Source of the DNA: Terrabacter sp. 28
Lineage (GTDB): Bacteria > Actinomycetota > Actinomycetes > Actinomycetales > Dermatophilaceae
Assembly: GCA_000955875.1 (NCBI GenBank)
Contig: JYOE01000004.1
Location: 124,484-188,483, forward strand
DNA: 64,000 nucleotides
Reading direction: 5' to 3'
Shown here: positions 37,224 through 46,846 of the stretch, in pieces
Layout of the letters: each line of letters starts with the position of its first letter
How positions within the stretch are numbered: the stretch's first letter is position 1
Program-made: the position numbers and the translations under genes
Notes under the pieces: generated by a model
Told to the model about the DNA's origin: nothing
The model's database searches: none
What the model saw: only the letters and a program-made list of their open reading frames with translations

Positions 37224-38219
37224 TCAGCGGACGGGGTCGTCGTAGGCGGCGAGCGCCGTGCGTGCCTCGTCGGCCACCGCGTCGGCCAGCTCACGCGGCT
37301 CGACGACGCGCACCTCTCCCTCGAGTCGCAGCACGAGGCGGCGCACGAGTGCCGGGTCGGCGACCTTGAGCGTGACCCGCAGCGAGCCGTCGCGGCGTCG
37401 CTGCACCCCCTCGTTGGGGTAGTAGTCGGCGATCCAGGCCGCCCAGCGGCTGGCGTCGAGCACGACCGTCAGGTCGTTCTCGCCGGGCACGAACACGTCG
37501 TCGAGGTCCCGGGGTGTCGCGCCGGGAGGCGGCGTGCCGTCGACGTCGAGCACGGTGACGTCCTCGATGCGGTCGAGCCGGAACAGCCGGACGTCCTTCG
37601 CCCGGTGGCAGTAGCCCTCGACGTACCACTGCGAGTCGAGGTTGAGGATGCGCATGATGTCGACGTCGCGCTCGGTGGACTCGTCACGCGTCGCCACGTA
37701 GTAGCGCAGGTGCACGCGGCGCCCGCGCGAGAACGCGTCCTTGAGCGGCGCCATGGCCGGGTGCTGGCTGCCGTCGTCGAGGTCGAGGTCGATGCGACCC
37801 CTCGGCTCGTCGACGGCGCCGCCCGCGGCGTCACGGATCTTGCGGAGCGTGCGCTCGGCGACGTCGGAGCCGACGAGGGTCGACCCGAGCGCCTGGAGGC
37901 CCGCGGTGAGCGTCACGGCCTCGTCGCGCGACAGGCGCATGGGGGCGGCGATGTCGTCGGCGTTGTCGAGGTAGATGTGCCCGCTGTCCCACTGGGCGTC
38001 GATGAGCTCCGCGTGCCCGTAGCCCGGCGTGCCGCACACGAAGAGCAGCTCGAGGTCCTCGACCACCTGGTCGTCGGTGACGCCGAACTCGCGCGCGGCC
38101 TCGGCGATCGGCACGCCCCGGTGCTGGAGCAGCCAGGGCACCATGTCGAGGAGCCGGCCCAGCCGCTGGGTCGCGGTCTCGGGTGCGCGGCGCGGCGCCG
38201 GACGTCTCGTCTCGCTCAT
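37224..38219 (-). CDS. pafC: PafC, WYL-domain transcriptional regulator
   Basis: 331 residues. N-terminal wHTH ([19 protein letters not shown]), then a WYL domain ([20 protein letters not shown].. [25 protein letters not shown]) and a WCX C-terminal part. PafB and PafC form a heterodimer that activates LexA/RecA-independent DNA-damage genes in mycobacteria. ATG 38219 overlaps the pafB stop (ATGA). Confidence 0.93.
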   Translation of the reverse strand: MSETRRPAPRRAPETATQRLGRLLDMVPWLLQHRGVPIAEAAREFGVTDDQVVEDLELLFVCGTPGYGHAELIDAQWDSGHIYLDNADDIAAPMRLSRDEAVTLTAGLQALGSTLVGSDVAERTLRKIRDAAGGAVDEPRGRIDLDLDDGSQHPAMAPLKDAFSRGRRVHLRYYVATRDESTERDVDIMRILNLDSQWYVEGYCHRAKDVRLFRLDRIEDVTVLDVDGTPPPGATPRDLDDVFVPGENDLTVVLDASRWAAWIADYYPNEGVQRRRDGSLRVTLKVADPALVRRLVLRLEGEVRVVEPRELADAVADEARTALAAYDDPVR

Positions 38220-39214
38220 GCCGGCTCCCCCGTCAGCTCGCTCCCGGCCTGCGCGGCCGCCACCGCCTGCAGCGCCGCCCGCACGCCCGCCACGAGCTCG
38301 GGCGGCGAGACGGCGACGGCGTGGGTGCCGAGCGCGACGACGTCGCGCTCGGTCGTGCCCGGCTGGTACGGGACCTCGATCTCGGCCCACCGCTCGTCGA
38401 TCTCGGCGGTACGCGTGGCGTTGCGCCGCAGGGTGTGTCCGCGTCCGTGGCGCACCCGCACCACCGCGGAGCCGACCGGCTCGGGCGGCTGGGCCTCGAG
38501 GGCCACCTCGGGCACGTGGTCGGACGGGACGGAATACGACCCCGCACGGCCCTTGCGCTTGACCGGGCCCTCGAAGCGGCTGAGGCGGAAGGCGCGCTCG
38601 TCACCGCGGTCGACGTCGAACGCCGTGAGGTACCACCGGCCGTGCCAGTTCTTCAGGGCCCACGGCTGGACGTGGCGTGTCGACAGCTCGCCGTCGTTCT
38701 TGCGGTAGTCGAAGGTGATGGGCTGCAACGCCGAGACGGCGGCGTGCACGGCCTCGAAGGCCGCCTCCTTGGTGCGGATGCGCGGCTCGGCGCCGGCAGC
38801 CACCGACTCGTCGATCTCGACGCCGGAGAGGCGCAGCTTGCGCAGCCCGGCCGAGGCGGCCCCCGAGATGCTCGCCGTGGACCACGCACGGGCCGCGAGT
38901 GCCAGGGCGGCGACCTCGTCGGGCTCGAAGCTGATCGCTGGCAGGGTGGTCTCGCTCGAGTCGATGCGGTAGCCGACCTCGTCGTCGAAGAGCACGTCGA
39001 TGACCGTCGTCGAGATCGGGATGCCCATCTCGCGCAGCTCGTCCTTGTCGCGCTCGAACATGCGGTCGAACGCCTCGTCGGAGGTGGCGGCGGCGTACGC
39101 GGGCAGCGACTCGCGGATCTTCTGCTTCGAGACCGGTCGTCGCGCCGACTTGAGCGCGAGGATGAGGTTGAGCAGCCGTTCGGTCTTCTCTGCCGAGGCA
39201 GACGCAGGACTCAT
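38216..39214 (-). CDS. pafB: PafB, WYL-domain transcriptional regulator
   Basis: 332 residues. N-terminal HTH (KTERLLNLILALKSARRPVSKQKIRESL), WYL domain (ITFDYRKNDGELSTRHVQPW, WHGRWYLTAFDVDRGDERAF) and C-terminal WCX region. Partner of PafC. ATG 39214 begins MSPASASAEKTERLL; the upstream frame is poor. Transcribed with pafC. Confidence 0.93.
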   Translation of the reverse strand: MSPASASAEKTERLLNLILALKSARRPVSKQKIRESLPAYAAATSDEAFDRMFERDKDELREMGIPISTTVIDVLFDDEVGYRIDSSETTLPAISFEPDEVAALALAARAWSTASISGAASAGLRKLRLSGVEIDESVAAGAEPRIRTKEAAFEAVHAAVSALQPITFDYRKNDGELSTRHVQPWALKNWHGRWYLTAFDVDRGDERAFRLSRFEGPVKRKGRAGSYSVPSDHVPEVALEAQPPEPVGSAVVRVRHGRGHTLRRNATRTAEIDERWAEIEVPYQPGTTERDVVALGTHAVAVSPPELVAGVRAALQAVAAAQAGSELTGEPA

Positions 39215-39290
39215 CGAGACCTTCCTGGGAGGCGGCGGCGCGGGCGGGCAGTCCGACGCTACCCGAACATGCGATCGATAGGGTCGCCTC

Positions 39291-40397
39291 ATGATCCAGT
39301 GGCGCCGGGGTGTCGTCGACGAGGTGCGTTCCCGCTGGGCGGGCGCCGTCGAGTACGCCGTCCGGCTCCCCTCCGGAGACGTCGTGCGGGCACTCGGCTA
39401 CGTCGACGTCGTGGGCGCGCTGAGCACCGGAACCGAGGTGCTGCTCAACACCACCGCGCTCGAACGTGGGCTCGGCACGGGTGGCCTCGCCATCGTGGTG
39501 GCGGCCCCCGATGCGCTGCCCGACCCCGTCGCCGACGTCAACGAGCTGCCCGGCCACATCGTCAAGGCCCGATACACCCCCAGCCAGACCATGGTGCTCG
39601 GCGTCGACGAGCAGGACAGCGCGCACCACGCCGTGCTCGCCGAGGCCGACGACCTCGCCGGTCTGCCGGTGGTCGTGGCCGACCTGCACTCGGCCCTGCC
39701 CGCGATCGTCGCGGGTGTCCGCGAGACCGACCCGGCGCTGCGCGTCGCCTACGTCATGACCGACGGGGGCGCGCTGCCGATCGACTTCTCCCGCACGGTG
39801 GCCGGGCTCCGCGATGCCGGGTGGCTGGCGGCCTCGATCACGGTGGGGCAGGCCTTCGGCGGCGACCTCGAGGCCGTCAACGTGCACACGGGCCTGCTCG
39901 CCGCGCACCACGTCGTCGGCGCCGACGTGGTGGTGGTCGCCCAAGGACCCGGCAACCTCGGCACCGGCACCCGCTGGGGCTTCTCCGGCACGTCCGCCGG
40001 CGAGGCGGTCAACGCCGCCGGGGCGCTCGGCGGGCGACCGGTCTGCTCCCTGCGGATCTCGGAGGCCGACCCGCGCGAACGGCACCGCGGCGTCTCGCAC
40101 CACAGCCTCACGGCATACGGCCGCGTGTCGCTCGTGCCGGCCGACGTCGTCGCGCCCCGGCTCGAGGGGGACCTCGCCGGCATCGGGACGCGGGTGGTCG
40201 AGCAGGCGCGTGCGCTGTGCTCCGCCAGCGGCGGACGCCTGCGGTTGCACGAGGTGCCGTGCGACGGCCTCGAGGCCGCCCTTCGCGACTCCCCCGTGCC
40301 GCTGCGCACGATGGGCCGCGGATACGACGACGACCGCGCCGGTTTCCTCGGCGCGGCCGTCGCGGGGCGGTATGCCGCCCGGTTGCTGAAGGTCTAG
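39291..40397 (+). CDS. DUF3866 family protein
   Basis: 368 residues, no known function. Conserved features include NELPGHIVKARYTPSQTMVL, GLPVVVADLHSALPAIVAG and a glycine-rich VVVAQGPGNLGTGTRWGFSGTSAGEAVNAA. ATG 39291 is leaderless (TAGGGT at 39279-39284). The gene is inserted on the opposite strand between pafB and the FKBP genes, a position also reported near the proteasome locus in other Actinobacteria as far as I recall. No membrane segment or signal peptide is seen. Confidence 0.82.
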   Translation: MIQWRRGVVDEVRSRWAGAVEYAVRLPSGDVVRALGYVDVVGALSTGTEVLLNTTALERGLGTGGLAIVVAAPDALPDPVADVNELPGHIVKARYTPSQTMVLGVDEQDSAHHAVLAEADDLAGLPVVVADLHSALPAIVAGVRETDPALRVAYVMTDGGALPIDFSRTVAGLRDAGWLAASITVGQAFGGDLEAVNVHTGLLAAHHVVGADVVVVAQGPGNLGTGTRWGFSGTSAGEAVNAAGALGGRPVCSLRISEADPRERHRGVSHHSLTAYGRVSLVPADVVAPRLEGDLAGIGTRVVEQARALCSASGGRLRLHEVPCDGLEAALRDSPVPLRTMGRGYDDDRAGFLGAAVAGRYAARLLKV

Positions 40398-40404
40398 GCC
40401 ACTC

Positions 40405-40791
40405 TCACTTCACGTCGTCCAGGTCGACGACGAAGATGAGCGTCTCGCCGGGCTTGATGGCGCCGCCGGCGCCGCGCTCGCCGTAGGCGAGGTGGGACGG
40501 GATGGTCAGCTTGCGGCGGCCGCCCACCTTCATGCCCTCGATGCCCTTGTCCCAGCCCGGGATGACCATGCCGACGCCGAGGCGGAAGTCGAGCGGCGCG
40601 CCACGGTTCCACGAGGAGTCGAACTCCTCGCCCGTCGAGTGCGCGACACCGACGTAGTGGGCGCTGACGGTGTCGCCGGCCTTCGCCTCGCGGCCGTCAC
40701 CCTCGATGAGGTCCTCGACGACGAGGTCGGCGGGAGCGTCGCCCTCCGGGAAGTCGATCTCGGGCTTGGTGCGGTTCGGGTCCAGTGCCAT
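40405..40791 (-). CDS. FKBP-type peptidyl-prolyl isomerase
   Basis: 128 residues, single cytoplasmic FKBP domain. Active-site residues lie in TVSAHYVGVAHSTGEEFDSS, FRLGVGMVIPGWDKGIEGMKVGG and IPSHLAYGERGAGGAIKPGE. It precedes helY/pafBC side genes and follows a second FKBP gene in the same direction next to pafA; a role in substrate folding before pupylation is only a guess. Confidence 0.93.
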   Translation of the reverse strand: MALDPNRTKPEIDFPEGDAPADLVVEDLIEGDGREAKAGDTVSAHYVGVAHSTGEEFDSSWNRGAPLDFRLGVGMVIPGWDKGIEGMKVGGRRKLTIPSHLAYGERGAGGAIKPGETLIFVVDLDDVK

Positions 40792-40876
40792 GCTTCGTGT
40801 CCCTTTCGGTGAGTGGGTCCTGTGTGCGGGGTAAGGGTCTGTCGGGGCCGGTCGGGCCGGTCGGTACGGCCGGTGC

Positions 40877-41869
40877 TCAGTACGCGTCGAGGATGTCGAC
40901 GACGAACACCAGCGTGTCCTTGCCCGAGATCTTGGGCGGGCTGCCGGCGTCGCCGTAGCCGTCCTTCGGTGGGATGACGATGAGCACGCGGCTACCGACC
41001 TTCTTGCCCACGAGCGTCTTGTCCCAACCGGGGATGACGCCGCCGACACCGATCGGGAAGTCTGCGGAGGCGCCTCGCTGCCAGGACGAGTCGAAGACGC
41101 TGCCGTCCTTCCAGAGGACGCCGTGGTACTGCGCGCTGATCGTCTGGCCCTGCTGCACCGTCGCCCCGGTGCCCTGCACGAGGGTCGCCTGCTGGGTCGT
41201 GGTGGGCGCCGCGGACTTCGGGACCGTGACGGTCGGCTCCTTGGTGGGGCCGTTCTTGAACTCGACCGTCGGAAGGCCTGCGGGGGCAGCGGTCTGCGCG
41301 CCGTCGATCTTGGCGAGCGGCGTGTGCACGTCGGCGATGTCCGCGACGACGACGATGGTGTCGGTGCCCTTGACGCCGAGCTGCTCGTTGCCGGCCGAGC
41401 CGAAGCCCTTCTCCGGGGGGATGGTGAAGGCGATGCGTCCGCCCTTCGTGGCGCCGACGAGGCCCTCGGTGAAGCCGGCGATGAGGTCGGCGCGACCGAG
41501 GCGGTAGCCCTCGGCCCTGCGGCCGGACGCGTAGCCGTCGTCGAGGAGCTTGCCGCTGGTGCCGTTGTAGATGCGGGCGCGCAGGCTCACGGTGTCGGCC
41601 TTGGTGGCCGCCTTGCCGCTGCCCGGCGTCAGCACCTTGTGCTCGACCGCCTTCGAGCTGATCGGCGTCTTGCCGAGCGTCACCTTCGGGGCGGTCTTGA
41701 GGTCGACGGCACCGGTGGCGCTCACCCCGGCCAGCGCGACCGAGGCAGGAGCGGTGGTGGCGGAGCCGGTGGAGCCGCTGGGGGTCGACCCACACGCCGC
41801 GACGGTGGTCAGCCCGAGGGCAGCGAAGAGGGCAGCGGCCGTGCGAGCGGCCGTTCGGTTGTGACGCAC
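40877..41869 (-). CDS. Exported FKBP lipoprotein with two isomerase domains
   Basis: 330 residues. GTG 41869 gives a basic N-region and a lipobox VAAC with lipidated Cys26, so the protein is anchored outside the membrane. Two FKBP repeats follow: a degenerate first one (about 80-185; DTVSLRARIYNGTSGKLLDDG) and a canonical second one (about 215-330; TISAQYHGVLWKDGSVFDSS, GGVIPGWDKTLVGKKVGS). The TQQATLVQGTG linker is Thr/Pro-rich. Likely extracytoplasmic folding factor. Confidence 0.92.
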   Translation of the reverse strand: MRHNRTAARTAAALFAALGLTTVAACGSTPSGSTGSATTAPASVALAGVSATGAVDLKTAPKVTLGKTPISSKAVEHKVLTPGSGKAATKADTVSLRARIYNGTSGKLLDDGYASGRRAEGYRLGRADLIAGFTEGLVGATKGGRIAFTIPPEKGFGSAGNEQLGVKGTDTIVVVADIADVHTPLAKIDGAQTAAPAGLPTVEFKNGPTKEPTVTVPKSAAPTTTQQATLVQGTGATVQQGQTISAQYHGVLWKDGSVFDSSWQRGASADFPIGVGGVIPGWDKTLVGKKVGSRVLIVIPPKDGYGDAGSPPKISGKDTLVFVVDILDAY

Positions 41870-42024
41870 AGGTGAGACTTTCGGTCGGGGGCGGGCGGGT
41901 GTGGAGGTCCCGCTGGGCAAATCCCCGTCACTGTAACGCCCGCCCTTGTGCGAGGTTCACAGCCCGCTGACAGGTTGGCCCCGTGCGACGCCGCGTGGGA
42001 CGCCGCTGCGGCGCAGTGTGCGAC

Positions 42025-43416
42025 TCAGAGCGGGCGCTGGACCGTGGGCGAACGGTCAATGGTCTCCATGAGTCGCTCGACCCGCTCGTCGACGGCCCGG
42101 AAGGGGTCCTTGCAGAGGACCGTGCGTTGCGCCTGGTCGTTGAGCTTGAGGTGGACCCAGTCGACGGTGAAGTCGCGGCCGTGCGCCTGGGCGGCGCGGA
42201 TGAAGTCACCCCGGAGCTTGGCCCGGGTGGTCTGGGGTGGACGAACCTTGGCCTCGAAGATCTCGACGTCGGACGCCACGCGCGCCGTGCGCCCGTGGCG
42301 CTGGAGCAGGTAGAACAGCCCGCGACGACGGTTGATGTCGTGGTACGCGAGATCGACCTGCTGCACCCGGGCGTCGGTGAGGGCCAGGCCGTGGCGCTCG
42401 CGGTAGCGCTCGATGAGGCGGTGCTTGATGACCCAGTCGATCTCGGTGTCGATGGCGTCGAGGTCACCGCTGCCGATCGCGTCGAGGGCCCGGCCCCAGA
42501 GGTCGATGACCTGCTTGGTGTCGGGACTGCTGACGCCCTCGCGGTCGACGAACTCGATGGCCTTGTCGAGGTACTCGCGCTGCATCTCGAGGGCTGAGAT
42601 CTCGCGTCCGTTGTTGAGCCGCACCGTCGCGCGCCCCGTCGGGTCGTGGCTCATCGTGCGGATGGCCCGGATGGGGTTCTCCATCGACAGGTCGCGCATG
42701 ACCACCCCGGACTCGATCATGCGCAGCACGAGGTCGGCGCTGCCGACCTTGAGGAGGTTCGTCGTCTCGGACATGTTCGAGTCGCCGACGATGACGTGCA
42801 GCCGGCGGTACTTCTCGGCGTCGGCGTGCGGCTCGTCGCGGGTGTTGATGATCGGCCGGCTGCGGGTGGTCGCCGACGAGACGCCCTCCCAGATGTGGTC
42901 GGCCCGCTGGCTCACCGCGAAGCTCGCACCATGCGCGGTCGCGACGACCTTGCCCGCGCCGCAGGTGATCTGGCGGCTGATGAGGAACGGGATGAACATG
43001 TCGGAGACGCGCTGGAAGTCGCCGGTGCGGCCGTAGCAGTAGTTCTCGTGGCATCCGTAGGAGTTGCCGGCGGAGTCGGTGTTGTTCTTGAAGACGAAGA
43101 TCTCGCCTTCGACGCCGTCGTCGCGCAGTCGCCCCTGGGCGTCCTCGACGAGGCCCTCGAGGATGCGCTCCCCCGCCTTGTCCTGGATGACGAGCTCGCG
43201 TACGGAGTCGCACTCGGCCGTGGCGTACTCGGGGTGCGAGCCGACGTCGAGGTAGAGCCGGGCGCCGTTGCCGAGGAAGACGTTGCTCGAACGTCCCCAC
43301 GCGACGACGCGTCGGAAGAGGTAGCGGGCGACCTCGTCGGGAGTCAGGCGCCGCTGGCCCTGCGTGGTGCAGGTGACGCCGTACTCGTTCTCGATCCCGA
43401 AGATCCGCCGCTCCAT
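42025..43416 (-). CDS. pafA: Pup--protein ligase PafA
   Basis: 463 residues. Glutamine-synthetase-like enzyme that uses ATP to phosphorylate the C-terminal Glu of Pup and joins it to substrate lysines. The N-terminal [13 protein letters not shown] carries the Mg-binding Glu; [18 protein letters not shown] has the catalytic Asp; [18 protein letters not shown] and [13 protein letters not shown] are further active-site segments. Unlike Dop there is no long insertion after the first strand. ATG 43416 is leaderless (TAGAGT at 43423-43428). Confidence 0.97.
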   Translation of the reverse strand: MERRIFGIENEYGVTCTTQGQRRLTPDEVARYLFRRVVAWGRSSNVFLGNGARLYLDVGSHPEYATAECDSVRELVIQDKAGERILEGLVEDAQGRLRDDGVEGEIFVFKNNTDSAGNSYGCHENYCYGRTGDFQRVSDMFIPFLISRQITCGAGKVVATAHGASFAVSQRADHIWEGVSSATTRSRPIINTRDEPHADAEKYRRLHVIVGDSNMSETTNLLKVGSADLVLRMIESGVVMRDLSMENPIRAIRTMSHDPTGRATVRLNNGREISALEMQREYLDKAIEFVDREGVSSPDTKQVIDLWGRALDAIGSGDLDAIDTEIDWVIKHRLIERYRERHGLALTDARVQQVDLAYHDINRRRGLFYLLQRHGRTARVASDVEIFEAKVRPPQTTRAKLRGDFIRAAQAHGRDFTVDWVHLKLNDQAQRTVLCKDPFRAVDERVERLMETIDRSPTVQRPL

Positions 43417-43584
43417 GAACCAACTCTAGGCGGACCTCCTCGCTCGGGTCGGCACCGTCCGTCACCTCACGCGTGTCATCCCGCGACGAACGCACCGGAC
43501 AGGCACGAGAATGTGGCTGCCACAATGGATGCTGCTGATCCCTCACGGCTGGCCCCCACACCCTCCCCCCTGCATTGGACGGAA

Positions 43585-44874
43585 ATGATCGACAGACCGC
43601 ACTTCAAGTCCTCCCGCCGCGGCTACGAGCCCGAGGAGGTCGACGCCTTCATCGAGTCGCAGAACCGCATCCTCCAGGCTGCGAAGAAGGACGCCGCCGA
43701 GCGCAGCGTCGAGCTGACCAAGCTCAACGCCGCCCTGACCGACCTCCGGGGACAGCTGGGGCAGCAGTCGCGCGTGATGGCCGACCTCAAGAAGAACAGC
43801 AGCCCGACGGCCGCGCAGACGTTCACCGACCTCGGTGAGCGCATCGGACAGATCCTCTCGCTCGCCGACGAGGAGGCCGCCGACATGCGCAAGCGGGCCA
43901 ACGCCGAGGCCGACGAGATCCGCGAGCGCGCCAACCGCGCCGCCAACGACCTCAAGTCGACCACGAGCACGTACGCGGAGCAGGCCCGCGCCCGCGCAGA
44001 CGAGGAGGCCGTGCGCATCATCGCCCAGGCCAACCGTGAGGCCCAGGCCATCGTCGCCGAGGCGCAGAGCGTCACCGCCGCCCAGCGCCAGGAGGCGGCC
44101 GCCGAGTTCGAGGCACACCGGCTCAAGGCCTCCACCGCCTCGGCGGAGCTCGAGGTCAAGCTCGCCGCGCGGCGCGAGGCCGCCGACCTCGAGTTCGAGG
44201 TCCGCCGCCAGCAGCAGGAGGCGGTACTGAGCGAGAGCGAGACGCGGCTGCGCCAGCTCACCGAGCGGGCCGAGCACGACGCGCAGGAGATGCGGACTCG
44301 CGCTGAGCGCCTGCTGGAGAACGCCCAGGCGCAGGCCGACCAGATCGTCTCCGAGGCACGCGACCACGCGTCGCGGCTGCGCGAGGAGTCCGACCGCGAG
44401 CTCTCGGCCGCCTCGGCCCAGCGCGACGCGATCACGGCCCAGCTGGGCAACGTCCGCCAGATGCTCGCCACGCTCGGCGGCGGGGCCCTCGTCGACACCC
44501 TCAACACCCCCGACAAGCCGGCCCAGCCCGCGCCGCCGGCCGACGCCACGCAGGTGCTCCCGGCCGCCGATGCGGCGCGCAAGCCCGCCAACGAGGCGGC
44601 GGACGACTCGGACAGCGGGTCCGCCGACGAGTCCGGCGCCGACGACGCGGAGGCCCACCATCCCGAGCCGACGAGCCAGGTGACGGACGAGGCTGCCGAC
44701 GCAGCAGACACCGCAGGCTCCGACGCTGCCGACGGTGCGCAGCGTCAGGACGCCGACGCGGCCGGCGACGAGAAGGACGAGGCCCCGTCGAGCGGTGCGT
44801 CCTACTACCAGCGCAAGCCGGGCGACCAGAAGGTCGGCGCGTCCAACCGCTCGGCCTCCGTCGTGTCCGTACGC
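43585..44874 (+). CDS. DivIVA-like coiled-coil protein; 3' end unresolved
   Basis: ATG 43585 (GGACGG upstream) begins MIDRPHFKSSRRGYEPEEVDAFI, a DivIVA/Wag31-type membrane-curvature motif. A long Ala/Glu/Arg coiled coil follows to about residue 305 and then an acidic Ala/Asp-rich tail. The frame has no stop before 45841-45843, running antisense through all of prcA. Third-codon GC bias fails near 44868, so I end the credible gene at the prcA border. Either the true stop was lost, or there is an indel. An ATG at 43525 could add 20 residues. Divergent from pafA. Likely a polar or cell-envelope scaffold, by family. Confidence 0.6.
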
Positions 44875-45669
44875 CTACGGCTCGGTCGGGCGGTCGGGCT
44901 CGCTGCCAGGGGGCGGGCTGTCGGCCGCGGTGGCAGGCGGGGAGCCGAGCACGTCGGCCGGGGCGTCGGTGGTCTCTCGCGGCTCGATCAGCCTCGAGAG
45001 CAGGGGTCCGACGATGCGGCGGAACGACCGGCGCGGCCGGTCGCGGTCGAGGACGGCCACCTCGAGCTGCGCGGCGTCGAGGGCCCGGCGCTCGCCGTTC
45101 TCGCCCGCTGCGAGCACGTCGACGGCGACCCGGAGCACCTCCCCGAGGGTCATCCCGGGGCGCCAGGCGGTGCCCAACCGCTCCTCGGCGGCGTCGCTGG
45201 CACCGCCCATGGCCACGAAACCCTGCTCGTCTGCGACCGACCCGTCGTAGGTGAGCCGGAAGATCTGGTCACCGTCGCTGTCGACGCCGACCTCGGCGAC
45301 CACGATCTCGATCTCGAACGGCTTGGACTCCTGGGTGAAGACGGCGCCGAGCGTCTGGGCGTAGGTGTTGGCCAGCGCGCGCGCCGTCACGTCGGTGCGG
45401 TCGTAGGAGTAGCCACGGAGGTCGGCGTACCGGATGCCGGCGACGCGCAGGCTCTCGAACTCGTTGTAGCGGCCCACGGCAGCGAACGCGATGCGGTCGT
45501 AGATCTCCGACACCTTGTGCAGCGCCCGCGAGGGGTTCTCGGCGACGAACGCGATGCCGCGGTCGTAGCCGACGACGATGACCGAGCGCCCGCGAGCAAT
45601 TCCCTTGCGCGCGAAGTCGGCCCGGTCCTTCATGACCTGCTCGGGCGGGACGTAGAACGGCATGCTCAT
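44875..45669 (-). CDS. prcA: Proteasome subunit alpha
   Basis: 264 residues. Starts [20 protein letters not shown]; the H0 helix gate and [15 protein letters not shown] are conserved alpha-subunit features, and there is no propeptide or catalytic Thr. Alpha rings cap the 20S core and dock Mpa/ARC. ATG 45669 overlaps the prcB stop (ATGA), favouring it over a second ATG two codons later. The C-terminal 35 residues are proline- and acid-rich and overlap the end of the convergent DivIVA-like gene. Confidence 0.97.
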   Translation of the reverse strand: MSMPFYVPPEQVMKDRADFARKGIARGRSVIVVGYDRGIAFVAENPSRALHKVSEIYDRIAFAAVGRYNEFESLRVAGIRYADLRGYSYDRTDVTARALANTYAQTLGAVFTQESKPFEIEIVVAEVGVDSDGDQIFRLTYDGSVADEQGFVAMGGASDAAEERLGTAWRPGMTLGEVLRVAVDVLAAGENGERRALDAAQLEVAVLDRDRPRRSFRRIVGPLLSRLIEPRETTDAPADVLGSPPATAADSPPPGSEPDRPTEP

Positions 45670-46499
45670 CGGGCACCTCCCGGGTTGCCGCGGCGAGAGG
45701 CCACGACTTGTTCGACGTGGCCCTCGAGGAGGTCCTGGGGCACGAAGCGCGCGCCGGCATGGTCGACGACCGCGACGGTGGGCCAGATCTGGCGACCGAG
45801 GTCGGGCCCTCCGGTGGCGGAGTCGTCGTCGGCGGCGTCGTAGAGCGCCTCGACGGCGATCGACACCGCCTGCTCCTCGGCCAGCCCCGGGCGCCACAGC
45901 TTCTTCAGGGCCCCACGTGCGAAGACCGACCCGGAACCGGTCGAGTGGTGGCCGCCCTCGACGTAGCAGCCGCCGGTCACGTCGTAGGAGTAGATGCGCC
46001 CCGTCGCGGACTCGAGGTCGAACCCGGCGTACGTCGGCACGACCGTCAGGCCCTGCATCGCGAGCCCCAGGTTGCCCCGGATCATGGACGCGAGGCGGTT
46101 GGCCTTGCCCTCGAGCGACATGATCGCGCCCTCGATCTTCTCGTAGTGCTCGAGCTCGACCTGGTAGAGCCGGACCAGCTCGATGGCGATCCCCGCGGTC
46201 CCGGCGATCCCGACGACGCTGTAGTCGTCGGCCGCGAAGACCTTCTCCATGTCGCGGTTGGCGATGATGTTGCCCATCGTGGCCCGGCGGTCGCCGGCCA
46301 TGACGACGCCGCCGTCGAAGAGGAGCGCGACGATGGTCGTGCCGTGCGGGGCCTCGATGCTCGCCCCCGAGGGCAGGCGCCGACCGGCGGGCAGGAGCTC
46401 GGGGCGGTAGGCGGAGACGAACTCGGTGAAGGAGGACGACCCCGCGCTCAGGAAGGCGTCATCGAGCCGACGCGAGCGTCCCGGGAGAGCGTCGGTCAC
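45666..46499 (-). CDS. prcB: Proteasome subunit beta
   Basis: 277 residues. Propeptide of 53 residues, then the autocleavage site [11 protein letters not shown] with catalytic Thr54; Asp and Lys partners follow in [11 protein letters not shown] and NRDMEKVF. Beta rings hold the 20S active sites. GTG 46499 overlaps the pup stop by 4 bp, giving pup-prcB-prcA as a coupled operon. Confidence 0.98.
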   Translation of the reverse strand: MTDALPGRSRRLDDAFLSAGSSSFTEFVSAYRPELLPAGRRLPSGASIEAPHGTTIVALLFDGGVVMAGDRRATMGNIIANRDMEKVFAADDYSVVGIAGTAGIAIELVRLYQVELEHYEKIEGAIMSLEGKANRLASMIRGNLGLAMQGLTVVPTYAGFDLESATGRIYSYDVTGGCYVEGGHHSTGSGSVFARGALKKLWRPGLAEEQAVSIAVEALYDAADDDSATGGPDLGRQIWPTVAVVDHAGARFVPQDLLEGHVEQVVASRRGNPGGAR

Positions 46500-46702
46500 T
46501 GGCCGCCCTTCTGGACGAAGCCGCGCACGAACTCCTCGGCGTTGGACTCGAGCACCCCGTCGATCTCGTCGAGGACGCTGTCGATGTCGTCGGTGAGGCC
46601 CTCCTTGACGGCAGCGCCGGCGGGGGCGGCGGGAGGTGCCTCGGGCGCCTCAGGCGGCTCCTCGTCACGACGCTGCGGCTTGGCGTGCTCCTGACCCGGC
46701 AT
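46496..46702 (-). CDS. pup: Prokaryotic ubiquitin-like protein Pup
   Basis: 68 residues, disordered N-terminal half and helical C-terminal half ([20 protein letters not shown]) that binds the Mpa coiled coil. It ends in GGQ, so Dop must deamidate it to GGE before ligation by PafA. The ATG has GGGAGG 5 bp upstream. TAGGGT within a box shared with dop and arc lies about 36 bp upstream. Confidence 0.98.
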   Translation of the reverse strand: MPGQEHAKPQRRDEEPPEAPEAPPAAPAGAAVKEGLTDDIDSVLDEIDGVLESNAEEFVRGFVQKGGQ

Positions 46703-46735
46703 GGCTACCTCCCAGAGTGAAAGACCTCGTTGGCT

Positions 46736-46746
46736 CGACCCTAACC
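46736..46746 (-). promoter_or_regulatory. Shared promoter box upstream of pup
   Basis: GGTTAGGGTCG, identical to boxes before dop (48372-48382) and arc (55448-55458). TAGGGT fits a -10 element. Confidence 0.6.
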
Positions 46747-46846
46747 CGTGCGAGCGTGCGTTCCGAGCACCGCCTCGGCGGGCGGACGGCATACGGCCCG
46801 GGGACGCCTCGGGAGTCGCGCGAAGGGCAGGTGGGAGGTCGTCGCC

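Noticed and set aside
44735..45250. Alternative plus-strand frame continuing the DivIVA-like gene after a frameshift
   Set aside because: It also lacks a sensible end, is antisense to prcA and has no recognisable sequence; it does not resolve the missing stop.
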